From positions 1 through 64,000 of the forward strand of contig JAZRAC010000032.1 in assembly GCA_045634365.1 (NCBI GenBank): 64,000 nt of DNA. Reading direction: 5' to 3'. Position 1 is the stretch's first letter; each line of letters opens with the position of its first letter. The notes beneath the pieces were generated by a model. The model had not been told where the DNA came from and did no database searches. It worked only from the letters and a program-made list of their open reading frames with translations. Source of the DNA: HGM04593 sp045634365 (lineage in GTDB: Bacteria > Bacteroidota > Bacteroidia > Bacteroidales > Bacteroidaceae). The translations under genes and the position numbers were made by a program. Below, in pieces: positions 52,583 through 61,266 of this stretch.

Positions 52583-53197
52583 TTACCAATCGCCAGCATC
52601 GCTTGGTTGCTTGCTTTTCAAATTCTCCTCCAATTGTATGATTGACTTTTTAGCTATCTTTTTCAAGTGATAGAAAGCATCCTCGTACATATCCGAATCC
52701 ACCCAGTTCTCTTTATTTATAGGAGCAACATCCACCAAAGCCTTATGCCACACATTTCGGCTGCCGGTTCTCTCTATATTTATATCATACTCTTTAACTA
52801 TAACACTTATACGCACCCTGCCATCCTTGCAATCAACACGAAGAGAATGTTTGCAGTTAAACACATATTGTGTAATCATATTACCACGAGACTCAAAAGA
52901 GAGATACTCCCCTTCGCCCACAACAAAACCCTTAACGCGATTTTGTTGGGTAATTTGATATTTTGTTATCTTATAGGCCTCCTCGATAAACTCAAAAGAG
53001 TAGTCATATATCTCATCGGCAGAAAGAGGCAAACCCTCCACAATCTTTATAAAATGAACATCGCCATTTTTAACCTCGTATTTTATATCCTCCTCTTCTT
53101 CGTTCAATGACACCGCAGCAGCTGGACAATTACCAAATGCCGAAAGTGGGAACAACAAAACTGTCAAAAAAAGCAATGACAATATATATACTCTCAT
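52583..53197 (-). CDS. Exported DUF4468 domain protein
   Basis: A 204-residue protein with signal peptide (ending PLSAFGN). The TBP-like DUF4468 domain spans about residues 50-145: IVEGLPLSADEIYDYSFEFIEEAY, VVGEGEYLSFESRGNMITQYVF, HSLRVDCKDGRVRISV. A helical C-terminal tail (FYHLKKIAKKSIIQLEENL) follows. The family is abundant in Bacteroidales and of unknown function. No partner gene is obvious. Confidence 0.8.
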   Translation of the reverse strand: MRVYILSLLFLTVLLFPLSAFGNCPAAAVSLNEEEEDIKYEVKNGDVHFIKIVEGLPLSADEIYDYSFEFIEEAYKITKYQITQQNRVKGFVVGEGEYLSFESRGNMITQYVFNCKHSLRVDCKDGRVRISVIVKEYDINIERTGSRNVWHKALVDVAPINKENWVDSDMYEDAFYHLKKIAKKSIIQLEENLKSKQPSDAGDW

Positions 53198-53217
53198 AAA
53201 TCAAACATTAAATAAAA

Positions 53218-53250
53218 AAGTGGCGGCTGCATTATAACAGCGCACCACTT
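53218..53250 (-). terminator. Terminator after the 159-residue lipoprotein gene
   Basis: AAGTGG (53218-53223) with CCACTT (53245-53250) and an inner GGCTG/CAGC pairing. On the minus strand it runs into CTTTTTTATTT. Confidence 0.7.
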
Positions 53251-53267
53251 TATACAATTACCTACAT

Positions 53268-53747
53268 TTAGAAACCAAAACGCGAAATAGGAGTAGCAAA
53301 GCTGTTTACTTCGCTTCTTGCTCTTGTATCCTCTTTGATACCCTTCATATTAACACCCCAGCCTGTTACTGTAACCTTTCTCGACTTAAAAGCGCCAAAG
53401 AAGTAAGAGTGGCTTTCGGTTGCAAATTCAGGCTCCATAATTATATCAACATCATTGTTAACCTTTGCGCGATACAAAGCCTGACGCTGAGCCTTGTTAA
53501 GACCTTTATAACGGTTAATGTTTACAAACTGCTTATTACCATTGCGAAGCAAGGGAATAAAGAATATACGTCTGTCCTCTACTGTTGCTGTAACTCTTTT
53601 GGCATTCTTATAATCCAAATCTGCAGCAACATAAGTGTTAATTGTATTTCCGGCCATACCCATCAATACACCCTCTGTACTATACTTTGCACAACCTGTA
53701 AACATAAGCGCCATAAACGCTACCAAACAAAATTTTAAGCTTTTCAT
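53268..53747 (-). CDS. Uncharacterised lipoprotein
   Basis: A 159-residue predicted lipoprotein (lipobox LMFTGC, Cys near residue 19). The mature part is basic and beta-rich with VAADLDYKNAKRVTATVEDRR, NIMEPEFATESHSYFFGAFKSRKVTVTGWGVN-like strands and no Cys. The stretch VDIIMEPEF.....FGAFKSRKVTVTGWGVNMKGI resembles small Bacteroidales lipoproteins with a TolB-N-like or secretin-like fold, but no family could be named. It stands as its own unit with terminator. Confidence 0.6.
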   Translation of the reverse strand: MKSLKFCLVAFMALMFTGCAKYSTEGVLMGMAGNTINTYVAADLDYKNAKRVTATVEDRRIFFIPLLRNGNKQFVNINRYKGLNKAQRQALYRAKVNNDVDIIMEPEFATESHSYFFGAFKSRKVTVTGWGVNMKGIKEDTRARSEVNSFATPISRFGF

Positions 53748-53877
53748 AATAATTGTGTATTTTAGTTAATAATTTTTGCAATTATACAACTAAAATCACA
53801 AATTACCCCCCCATTTTGTTAAATTATCTTAAAATATTTAAATTCACTCTATTGCCTTTATAGAAAAGCATACACAA

Positions 53878-53907
53878 AAAAGAGGTGCCCATGAGGACAC
53901 CTCTTTT
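53878..53907 (-). terminator. Terminator after the GH109-like gene
   Basis: AAAAGAGGTG (53878-53887) pairs with CACCTCTTTT (53898-53907); the minus strand continues CTTTTTTGTG. Confidence 0.8.
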
Positions 53908-53933
53908 AATATAATACCTATTACCGTTTCTTT

Positions 53934-55598
53934 TTATTTCTTCAAAGCCTTCTTCACAGCTTTTGCAATCTGTTTGTCGGCCGAAACGCGGGCAGCGTTC
54001 AATGCTTTAAGAGCCTTTGCCTTTGCAGCGGGAGTCTCGGCAGCTTTATAAGCGTCGTAAAGAGCCCACATATTCTTCTTTGCCACAATCTCCTTCTGTG
54101 CAGCTGTATAAGCCTCGGCAGCAGCCTCGGTTGTGGCTTCAGCCTCGGGAGCAGCATAAGCGTGCTTGTAACCCTTCACCTCGTTCCAATAACCGCGTGT
54201 AAAGTCGGGGAATGTTACAGGAGCGCAGTTGTTGTCCATTGAGAGTGTACCGAGCTCGGCAAGACAGCACCATTCAGCCATGTCATATACGTCCATATCG
54301 AGGGGAAGACCATTCTGCAAGCAGTAAACAAGACGTGAGTCCATTACAAAGTCCATACCACCGTGACCGAGGTCGCGACCCTTCTCAACATATTTTTTGA
54401 GGATGGGGTGATAGTACTTTGAAACAAGAGCCTGTTTCTGCTGGGCGTTCATAAAGCCGTGAGCATTGAGGTTGTCAACCTGAGGAGCACCGGTACCTTT
54501 GAGAGCGTCGCCCGAGAGAGCAAACTCCTGTGTGGGATACTTTGTTGCATAACCTTTTGTACCGGTGAGCTTGAACAGACGGTTGTAGGGCTGGGGAGTC
54601 ATTACGTTGTGCTGAATCTCAACAACCTTACCCTTTGATGTACGCATAAGTGTAGTTGTGTGGTCGCCATTGCGGAACTCCTCGCACTCCTTACCGGTTT
54701 TCTCCTTAACAAGTTCCTTGCCGAAGAAAGGCTCGGTATCCATTGCTACGAGTGTTGTGAAACGGTCGCCACGGTGAATATCCAAGCACTGTGCAACGGG
54801 GCCAAGGCCGTGAGTAGCGTAGAGGTCGCCACGGTTCTCCTTGTTATATTTCAAACGCCAATGGAGGTTCTCGGTATCGTTGTCGGCGGGATCCTTCCAA
54901 TATGCATCCCAGAACCATTCGAGACTGTGGATGTAAGCACCCTCGGCGCGGATGATTTCACCGAAAACGCCGTCCTGAGCCATTGCAAGAGCGTTCATCT
55001 CATAGTCGTCATAGCAGCAGTTTTCGAGGATGAAACAGTGAAGACGTGTCTTTTCTGACAAGTCGATAAGGCTCCAACACTGTTCGAGGTTCATTGCAGA
55101 AGGTACCTCGATAGCTGCGTGCTTGCCGTTCTCCATAGCGAACTTTGCAATGGGATAGTGGTGGTTCCAGTCGGCAGCGATGTAAACGAGGTCGATGTCG
55201 GGACGTTTGCAGAGTTCCTCATAGCCCTTCTCGCCATAGTAGATGTCGGCAGGCATCAAACCCTGCTCGCGAAGGTGTTTCTGGCAAGCCTCGGCACGTG
55301 CCTCTTCATAGTCGCAAAGAGCAACGATTTCAACACCGGGGATACGGCAGAAACGTACCACTGCACCGGGACCGCGCATACCCAAGCCCACGAACGCTAC
55401 GCGAACAGTCTGAATGGGAGCAGCTGTAAGATTAAGAACGTGTTGCTGACCCTCGGGACGAGCGGGAGTTTCAACAACAATAGTACCTTTGTCCCAGCTC
55501 CATTTTGTTGATGGAGAGAGAGATTGCGCCTGTGCTGTGGTTGCAGAGAGAGCCATCACTGCGGCAAACGCAAAACCGAAAAGTTTTTTGAAATTCAT
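53934..55598 (-). CDS. Exported Gfo/Idh/MocA-family protein, GH109-like
   Basis: A 554-residue protein with Sec signal peptide (ATTAQAQ). The NAD-binding Rossmann domain starts at about residue 68 (VRVAFVGLGMRGPGAVVRF), with EVPSAMNLEQCW (the EKP-like position) near 160, and the C-terminal catalytic region has LHWRLKYNKENRGDLYATHG and KGRDLGHGGMDFVMDSRLVY. This pattern fits GH109 alpha-N-acetylgalactosaminidases, which use bound NAD+, though related exported oxidoreductases exist. After residue 480 comes an unusual Ala/Lys/Glu-rich helical tail (EAEATTEAAAEAY, AKAVKKALKK) not typical of the family. Confidence 0.8.
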   Translation of the reverse strand: MNFKKLFGFAFAAVMALSATTAQAQSLSPSTKWSWDKGTIVVETPARPEGQQHVLNLTAAPIQTVRVAFVGLGMRGPGAVVRFCRIPGVEIVALCDYEEARAEACQKHLREQGLMPADIYYGEKGYEELCKRPDIDLVYIAADWNHHYPIAKFAMENGKHAAIEVPSAMNLEQCWSLIDLSEKTRLHCFILENCCYDDYEMNALAMAQDGVFGEIIRAEGAYIHSLEWFWDAYWKDPADNDTENLHWRLKYNKENRGDLYATHGLGPVAQCLDIHRGDRFTTLVAMDTEPFFGKELVKEKTGKECEEFRNGDHTTTLMRTSKGKVVEIQHNVMTPQPYNRLFKLTGTKGYATKYPTQEFALSGDALKGTGAPQVDNLNAHGFMNAQQKQALVSKYYHPILKKYVEKGRDLGHGGMDFVMDSRLVYCLQNGLPLDMDVYDMAEWCCLAELGTLSMDNNCAPVTFPDFTRGYWNEVKGYKHAYAAPEAEATTEAAAEAYTAAQKEIVAKKNMWALYDAYKAAETPAAKAKALKALNAARVSADKQIAKAVKKALKK

Positions 55599-55662
55599 AC
55601 TATTAAATTTAAGTTATTATGATATAAGTTTATAAAATCCTCGTTAAATTATGTTACGTTTG

Positions 55663-55694
55663 CAAACATATACATAATTAATCAAAAATGCAAA
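55663..55694 (-). promoter_or_regulatory. Promoter of the GH109-like gene
   Basis: Minus strand TTTG (55694-55691), a 20-base spacer, TATGTTTG (55670-55663): full consensus. Predicted start near 55656, leaving a leader of about 58 bases. Confidence 0.75.
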
Positions 55695-55722
55695 AAAAAT
55701 CGCGGAAATATCTTCTATGGTA

Positions 55723-56364
55723 TTACTGCACCTTGCAATCCCCAATCCATTTACCAAAAAAGATACGATTGTCGGGTCTAATCAACATTCCATAGCCCTG
55801 GCGATAACCATTCTCATATTTCCCGTACCAAAAATCGCCGTTAGCCCAATAATATACGCCATAGCCGTGACGACGACCATTAAATATCTCGCCATAATAA
55901 GCATCGCCATTCTCGTAACGAACACGCTTAAATGCGTAGGCCGACGGAGCGTCAGCAGTGGAAACGTAGGGAGCCGACAGGGGCAGGTCGCCATCCACCG
56001 TATGCACACGCAATATATTGCCGGTGCTCATATCATACTCCACAAAATGCTCCTCACTGCCCACTCGGGCCATTTTTTCTGTGAGCATTATACCAAAAAG
56101 ATGCTTCCCATCGCGAAATTGCCCAAATGTCTGCGAGCCGTTATTGGCAAGGAAATAACCCCAGCCATATATTTTGTTATCTATAAAATTGCCAACGTAT
56201 TGACCGTCGCGACTCGAAATATACTTCACCTCGCCTTCACGCTCGGCATAATCGCAAAAAACTGTTTGCAGTTGGTCGCACATTTCGGGATAAAAGGCAA
56301 TCTCTTCTTGTGCGAAAAGTGCCGATGAAAAGGCAAAAATCAGTGTAAAAAATATTTTCCTCAT
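55723..56364 (-). CDS. Exported MORN-repeat protein
   Basis: A 213-residue protein with signal peptide (SSALFAQ). MORN motifs occur in two groups: about 50-85 (DGQYVGNFIDNKIYGWGYF, GSQTFGQFRDGKHLFG) and 150-205 (YENGDAYYGEIFNGRRHGYG, NGDFWYGKYENGYRQGYG). MORN repeats form elongated beta hairpins that bind lipids or proteins. It follows nadD by 4 bases on the minus strand, so it may share the yicC promoter; why it joins these housekeeping genes is unclear. Confidence 0.85.
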   Translation of the reverse strand: MRKIFFTLIFAFSSALFAQEEIAFYPEMCDQLQTVFCDYAEREGEVKYISSRDGQYVGNFIDNKIYGWGYFLANNGSQTFGQFRDGKHLFGIMLTEKMARVGSEEHFVEYDMSTGNILRVHTVDGDLPLSAPYVSTADAPSAYAFKRVRYENGDAYYGEIFNGRRHGYGVYYWANGDFWYGKYENGYRQGYGMLIRPDNRIFFGKWIGDCKVQ

Positions 56365-56368
56365 CTTT

Positions 56369-56944
56369 TTATCTATACAAATTACAATCCTTTATAAATT
56401 CACTTACCTCGGCAGGCACAAGCGACGAAATATCCTCACCACGCGCAACAGCCTCACGAACCATCGTGGAGCTTACATTATACAATGGCGCAGGCAACCA
56501 GGTTACACCGGCCGGCAAGAGCGGCTCTTGTTCATTGCCACGCGGATAGACAATTATCCTATATTGCGAAAGAATCTCCTCCCATCTGTACCATTTGTGG
56601 AATTTTTCCCAATTATCAGCACCAATCAACAAAATAAATTCCCTATCGGGGTAGGCCTGCGAAAGAGCCGCAAGGGTGTTCACCGTGTATGAGGGGCGAG
56701 GCATTGAAAATTCAAAGTCGCAAGCCTTGAAAGAGGGATTGCCGGCAAGCGCCAACATTGCCATCTGCAACCGCACATCCTCGGGGGTAATTCTGTTACC
56801 CTCCTTGTGAGGGTTCAATGGCGACACCAAAAACCACACTTCGGCCGCAAGACCTTGACGGCACACCTCTGTGGCAAGAGCAATATGCCCATTGTGTATA
56901 GGGTCGAAACTGCCGCCAAAAACTACTGTGGGTATCTTACTCAT
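56369..56944 (-). CDS. nadD: Nicotinate-nucleotide adenylyltransferase
   Basis: A 191-residue enzyme adenylating nicotinate mononucleotide in NAD synthesis. VVFGGSFDPIHNGHIALA carries the T/HxGH nucleotidyltransferase motif, LLIGADNWEKFHKWYRW binds substrate, and STMVREAVARGEDISSLVP is the ISSTxIR-type motif. It overlaps the gmk end by 8 bases. Confidence 0.96.
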   Translation of the reverse strand: MSKIPTVVFGGSFDPIHNGHIALATEVCRQGLAAEVWFLVSPLNPHKEGNRITPEDVRLQMAMLALAGNPSFKACDFEFSMPRPSYTVNTLAALSQAYPDREFILLIGADNWEKFHKWYRWEEILSQYRIIVYPRGNEQEPLLPAGVTWLPAPLYNVSSTMVREAVARGEDISSLVPAEVSEFIKDCNLYR

Positions 56945-57503
56945 TCAAGAATTTATTAACAACGGCAAGAACCTCCTCCTTTGCCTTTTCAAGATTGTCG
57001 TTCACAATCACACGGTCGGCATATTTAGAAAAGGTCATCTCATACTCGGCCTTGCCTATGCGTTTTTCAATCTCATCGGGAGCAGTGTCGCCACGGCCTA
57101 TCAGACGCTCGCGAAGAACATCTATCGAGGGAGCCTGCACAAAAATGAAGAGCGCACGGCTGCCATAGAATTTTTTAAGGCTGCAACCACCCTTCACATC
57201 CACGTCAAAAAGGATATTTTGCCTCTTCAACTGCTCCTCGACCTGCGATTTTAGCGTGCCATAGAAACGGCCGGGATAAACCTCTTCATACTCCACAAAC
57301 TCCCCGGCAAAAATCTTTGCACGAAACTCATCGGGAGTAAAAAAGAAATAATCCACTCCGTGCTGTTCCTCGCCGCGGGGAGCGCGGCTGGTTGCCGACA
57401 CCGAGAACCCGAAAGAGGGATTCTCGTCCATAAGATAGTGTACCAATGTAGATTTTCCCGAGCCCGACGGAGCCGAAAAAATCACAACTTTTCCATTGTC
57501 CAT
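56937..57503 (-). CDS. gmk: Guanylate kinase
   Basis: A 188-residue kinase converting GMP to GDP. The P-loop is FSAPSGSGKSTLVHYLM, followed by SVSATSRAPRGEEQHGVDYFF (GMP-binding), EYEEVYPGRFYGT, FDVDVKGGCSLKK and the lid REEIxxR-type region RLIGRGDTAPDEIEKRI. Standard length. It starts 1 base after yicC ends, in the conserved yicC-gmk-nadD order of Bacteroidales. Confidence 0.97.
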   Translation of the reverse strand: MDNGKVVIFSAPSGSGKSTLVHYLMDENPSFGFSVSATSRAPRGEEQHGVDYFFFTPDEFRAKIFAGEFVEYEEVYPGRFYGTLKSQVEEQLKRQNILFDVDVKGGCSLKKFYGSRALFIFVQAPSIDVLRERLIGRGDTAPDEIEKRIGKAEYEMTFSKYADRVIVNDNLEKAKEEVLAVVNKFLNE

Positions 57504-57504
57504 A

Positions 57505-58380
57505 TTACATTACGTTAAGAACCTGCTCCTTTATCTGTTCAAGTTCGTCTTTCATTCTAACTACAATATTCTGCATTTCAGCGTGGTTGCTTTTGCTGCC
57601 GAGAGTGTTAATCTCGCGCCCCATCTCCTGAGCTATGAACCCGAGTTTTTTACCCTGCCCGTAATTACCCTCGATTGTTTCGACAAAATAGTTCAGATGG
57701 TTCGACAAACGTTGTTTCTCCTCGTTAATATCGAGCTTCTCGATGTAAAAAATAAGCTCCTGCTCAAAGCGATTCTTGTCATAATCTACACCCACCTGCT
57801 TCTCCAAGGTATCTTTTATGCGGGCGCGTATCTTCTCCACACGCTCCTTTTCGTATGGCTCCACACTTGCCAACAACGCCGAAATATTCCCGATTTTATC
57901 GAGGAATTTTGCACGCAGAGCATCACCCTCCTGCTTGCGGAAGGCCACAATATCGTCGAGAGCCTCCTTTATTGCCGCAAGTGCCAAGGCCCACTCGTCG
58001 TCGCCCACCTCGTACACCTCCTTGCGGGCAATTACATCGGGCAGACGCAAAAGCACCTCAAACATATTCTGCGGCAGAGGAATGGCCGTCGCCTTTGCAA
58101 CCTCGTTCATCTGTTCCGCATAAGCCTTTACAACATCTACATTTATAGAGGGTGTCTCGGCCTTCTCATTCTGCTCCACCCACAGCGAAAAATCGACCTT
58201 TCCACGTTCAAGCACGCTTGTGACAAGTGTGCGTATCTCCATTTCGCGCCCTTTGAATTGCGGGGCTATGCGTGTGGACAAGTCCATTGCCTTGCCGTTG
58301 AGTGAACGAATTTCTATACAAATTTTACGGTCTTGATAAATTGCCACAGCCTTGCCGTAGCCTGTCATCGAATATATCAT
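57505..58380 (-). CDS. YicC-family endoribonuclease-like protein
   Basis: A 291-residue YicC/YloC protein. ATG at 58380 (MIYSMTGYGKA) is the family start; the frame extends upstream but without conserved sequence. The N-terminal half has CIEIRSLNGKAMDLSTRI and the DUF1732 C-terminus ends GKKLGFIAQEMGREINTLGSKSNHAEMQN with the acidic and His residues. E. coli YicC acts as an endoribonuclease or stimulates PNPase decay. It is the first gene of the yicC-gmk-nadD-MORN unit. Confidence 0.93.
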   Translation of the reverse strand: MIYSMTGYGKAVAIYQDRKICIEIRSLNGKAMDLSTRIAPQFKGREMEIRTLVTSVLERGKVDFSLWVEQNEKAETPSINVDVVKAYAEQMNEVAKATAIPLPQNMFEVLLRLPDVIARKEVYEVGDDEWALALAAIKEALDDIVAFRKQEGDALRAKFLDKIGNISALLASVEPYEKERVEKIRARIKDTLEKQVGVDYDKNRFEQELIFYIEKLDINEEKQRLSNHLNYFVETIEGNYGQGKKLGFIAQEMGREINTLGSKSNHAEMQNIVVRMKDELEQIKEQVLNVM

Positions 58381-58454
58381 TGTTTCTCTTCTTACCGGTA
58401 AATGCTTTATGCACTGCCGAATGTTATAATAATTCAATCGTTGCCCGATTTTTG

Positions 58455-58487
58455 CAAATTTAATGATTTATTCCCGAATTCAGCAAA
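58455..58487 (-). promoter_or_regulatory. Promoter of the yicC-gmk-nadD unit
   Basis: Minus strand TTTG (58487-58484), a 21-base spacer, TAAATTTG (58462-58455): full consensus. The predicted leader is about 68 bases. Confidence 0.75.
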
Positions 58488-58568
58488 TGTGCGCCATTTT
58501 TTTGCATCGCAAGCTACGGCAACTATATTAAAAAATATTATTTATTAGCAATAATAATATTAAATTCT

Positions 58569-58576
58569 TACTTTTG
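58569..58576 (+). promoter_or_regulatory. -7 element of tsaB
   Basis: TACTTTTG, 27 bases before the ATG, with TTAG (one mismatch to TTTG) 20 bases upstream at 58545-58548. It probably drives the plus-strand run from tsaB. Confidence 0.6.
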
Positions 58577-58602
58577 CACTTTAAACAATTTATTTTGGAT
58601 AA

Positions 58603-59304
58603 ATGGCAGTAATTCTACACATAGAGGCATCGACCGAAATTTGCTCGGTGGCATTGAGCGAGGACGGGCAAGTATTTTTTGAAAGAGTAAACGAAGAGGA
58701 GCGCTCGCACGCAAAAGTGCTTGCACCGTTTGTGGAGGAGGCAATCAATATGGCCGACAGCCGCAGTATGCCACTCACAGCCGTTGCATTGAGCTGCGGC
58801 CCCGGCTCCTACACAAGCCTTCGCATAGCATCGTCTACGGCGAAAGGAGTGTGCTACGGGCGGAACATTCCCTTGGTGGCAATACCCACCACCGCAATAA
58901 TGTGCGTGCCAATGCTGCTGGGCGAGGAATTGCCCGACGATGCCCTTCTGTGCCCGATGATAGACGCCCGCCGCAACGAGGTTTATGCCACAGTGTACGA
59001 CAGGGCACTGAACATTGTAAGGCCCACCGCCGCCGAAATTATCACGGAAGAGAGTTTTGCCGACCTTCTCGCCAACCGCCCCGTCTACTTCTTTGGCAAC
59101 GGTGCCGAAAAGTGCAGCAAAATAATAACCCACCCCAACGCACACTTCACAAGCAAATTCCGCAACCCGCTGGCAAAAAATATGATGCCACTTGCCGAGC
59201 GTGCCGTGTGGGAAGAACGCTTCGAGGATATTGCCTATTTTGAACCCTTCTACCTTAAAAATTTTGTAGCCACAAAGCCGAAAGAGCTTTTGAAAAACGC
59301 TTAA
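58603..59304 (+). CDS. tsaB: tRNA threonylcarbamoyladenosine biosynthesis protein TsaB
   Basis: A 233-residue ASKHA-fold protein that partners TsaD in placing t6A at position 37 of ANN-decoding tRNAs. VILHIEASTEICSVALSEDG opens the fold, ERSHAKVLAPFVEEAI and LSCGPGSYTSLRIASSTAKGV are the signature, and PMIDARRNEVYATVYD follows. The canonical metal-binding residues of TsaD are absent, as expected for TsaB. It begins a plus-strand series to rseP. Confidence 0.93.
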   Translation: MAVILHIEASTEICSVALSEDGQVFFERVNEEERSHAKVLAPFVEEAINMADSRSMPLTAVALSCGPGSYTSLRIASSTAKGVCYGRNIPLVAIPTTAIMCVPMLLGEELPDDALLCPMIDARRNEVYATVYDRALNIVRPTAAEIITEESFADLLANRPVYFFGNGAEKCSKIITHPNAHFTSKFRNPLAKNMMPLAERAVWEERFEDIAYFEPFYLKNFVATKPKELLKNA

Positions 59305-59318
59305 AAACCCCAACCATT

Positions 59319-59942
59319 ATGATGGAATATAATACCAAACAGAAACGTCTGCCCCTGCCCGAGTATGGCCGCTCGGTGCAGAAGATGGTCGACCACGCAC
59401 TCACAATAGAGAACCGTGAGGAGCGCCAAAAGTGCGCAACAACAATTATAAACATTATGGCAAGTATGTTCCCCAATCTGCGCAACCTCCCCGATTTTGA
59501 GCGCAAACTATGGGACCACCTTGCAATAATGTCCGATTTTAAGCTCGACATTGACTATCCCGTGGAGGTAATAAAGAAAGAGAAGTTCAACGAGCCCCCG
59601 CAAAGAATCCCCTACCAGACAGGCGAAGTGCGCCACCGTCACTACGGCCGCATAGTGGAGGAGATGATTGCCCACGCCTGCACACTCGAAGAGGGCGAGG
59701 AGCGTACAAAGCTCATAGAGCTCATAACCATACAGATGAAAAAGAACTACCTCGCCTGGAACAAAGATGTGGTGGAGGACAGAAAGATTTTCGAGGACCT
59801 GAAAAACTACTCCAACGGCAAGATTGACATAACCGACGGAGAGATAAAGATAAACGGGCAGAATGGCACAAACAACAACTCCGCCCGCCAAGGCAAGCAA
59901 CGCCAGATAAACAAAAAGATATTTAAAAGGAAACAACACTAA
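59319..59942 (+). CDS. DUF4290 family protein
   Basis: A 207-residue protein specific to Bacteroidetes. KRLPLPEYGRSVQKMVDHAL and ENREERQKCATTIINIMASMFP begin it, and VRHRHYGRIVEEMIAHACTL repeats the same theme, so the protein seems to hold two related helical halves. The last 40 residues are basic and polar (RQGKQRQINKKIFKRKQH), possibly nucleic-acid or ribosome binding. It lies between tsaB and murA in the conserved order; function unknown. Confidence 0.85.
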   Translation: MMEYNTKQKRLPLPEYGRSVQKMVDHALTIENREERQKCATTIINIMASMFPNLRNLPDFERKLWDHLAIMSDFKLDIDYPVEVIKKEKFNEPPQRIPYQTGEVRHRHYGRIVEEMIAHACTLEEGEERTKLIELITIQMKKNYLAWNKDVVEDRKIFEDLKNYSNGKIDITDGEIKINGQNGTNNNSARQGKQRQINKKIFKRKQH

Positions 59943-59956
59943 ACACAGGCACAACT

Positions 59957-61261
59957 ATGGCATCTTTTATAATTGAGGGAGGGCACAAACTGAAAGGCAG
60001 CATCACCCCGCAAGGAGCAAAAAACGAGGTATTGCAGGAAATTTGCGCAACGCTGCTCACTCCCGAGAAAGTTACTATCGAGAATATTCCCGACATTGCC
60101 GATGTAAACAGCCTCATCAACCAACTGATAAATATGGGTGTGAGCGTTACCCGCAACGGTGTTGGTTGCTTCACTTTTCAAGCCGACAATGTAAACCTCG
60201 ACTACATAGACAGCGAGGAGTACATAAACGGTTGTGCACGCTTGCGTGGCTCGGTAATGTTCATAGGACCTTTGCTGGCGCGCTTCGGCAAAGCCACAAT
60301 GGCTGAACCGGGAGGCGACAAGATAGGCCGCCGCAGGCTCGACACACACATTATAGGATTGCAGAAGCTCGGTGCGGCGTTCAGCTTCGACCAAGAAAAA
60401 AGGGTCTATCGAATGACTGCCGACAAACTGAAAGGCTGCACAATGTTGCTCGACGAGGCATCGGTAACCGGTACCGCCAACATAATTATGGGCGCCGTGC
60501 TTGCCGAGGGCACTACCACAATATACAACGCAGCGTGTGAGCCATATATTCAACAGTTGTGCCGAATGCTCAACAAGATGGGAGCAAAAATCTCGGGAAT
60601 TGCCAGCAATCTGCTCACCATAGAGGGAGTGAAGGAGCTTGGCGGTTGCACACACCGCGCCCTGCCGGATATGATTGAAGTGGGCAGTTTCATAGGAATG
60701 GCAGCAATGACAAAGAGCGAAATAACCATAAAGGATGTTTCATTCGAAAATTTGGGAATAATCCCCGACAGTTTCCGCCGCTTGGGCATACGCTTCGAAC
60801 AGAAGGACGACGATATTTTCATTCCCGAGCAGGATGAGTACCAGATTGACTCATTCATCGACGGTTCCATAATGACCATAAGCGATGCGCCTTGGCCGGG
60901 CCTCACTCCCGACCTTTTGAGTGTTATGCTCGTAACTGCAATACAGGCAAAGGGAAGTGTGCTCATTCACCAGAAGATGTTTGAGAGTCGCCTTTTCTTC
61001 GTCGACAAGCTCATAGATATGGGTGCGCAGATAATTCTGTGCGACCCTCACCGTGCAGTAGTCATCGGGCACAACCACCGCTTCACACTAAAACCACGCG
61101 CAATGAGCTCTCCCGACATTCGTGCCGGAATTGCCCTGCTCATCGCTGCAATGAGTGCCGACGGAGTGAGCCGCATCGACAATATAGAGCAGATTGACCG
61201 CGGTTATCAAGACCTTGAAGGCCGCCTCAACCAAATTGGTGCAAAAATAACACGTTCATAA
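59957..61261 (+). CDS. murA: UDP-N-acetylglucosamine 1-carboxyvinyltransferase (MurA) with Asp in the fosfomycin site
   Basis: A 434-residue enzyme for the first committed peptidoglycan step, moving enolpyruvate from PEP to UDP-GlcNAc. GHKLKGSITPQGAKNEVLQEI and the later ALPDMIEVGSFIGMAAM and DIRAGIALLIAAMSA are standard. The active loop reads EPGGDKIGRRRLDTH; the residue aligned with catalytic Cys115 of E. coli is Asp121. Such Cys-to-Asp forms are active and insensitive to fosfomycin in other bacteria. The start is 14 bases after DUF4290. Confidence 0.95.
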   Translation: MASFIIEGGHKLKGSITPQGAKNEVLQEICATLLTPEKVTIENIPDIADVNSLINQLINMGVSVTRNGVGCFTFQADNVNLDYIDSEEYINGCARLRGSVMFIGPLLARFGKATMAEPGGDKIGRRRLDTHIIGLQKLGAAFSFDQEKRVYRMTADKLKGCTMLLDEASVTGTANIIMGAVLAEGTTTIYNAACEPYIQQLCRMLNKMGAKISGIASNLLTIEGVKELGGCTHRALPDMIEVGSFIGMAAMTKSEITIKDVSFENLGIIPDSFRRLGIRFEQKDDDIFIPEQDEYQIDSFIDGSIMTISDAPWPGLTPDLLSVMLVTAIQAKGSVLIHQKMFESRLFFVDKLIDMGAQIILCDPHRAVVIGHNHRFTLKPRAMSSPDIRAGIALLIAAMSADGVSRIDNIEQIDRGYQDLEGRLNQIGAKITRS

Positions 61262-61266
61262 TTAAG

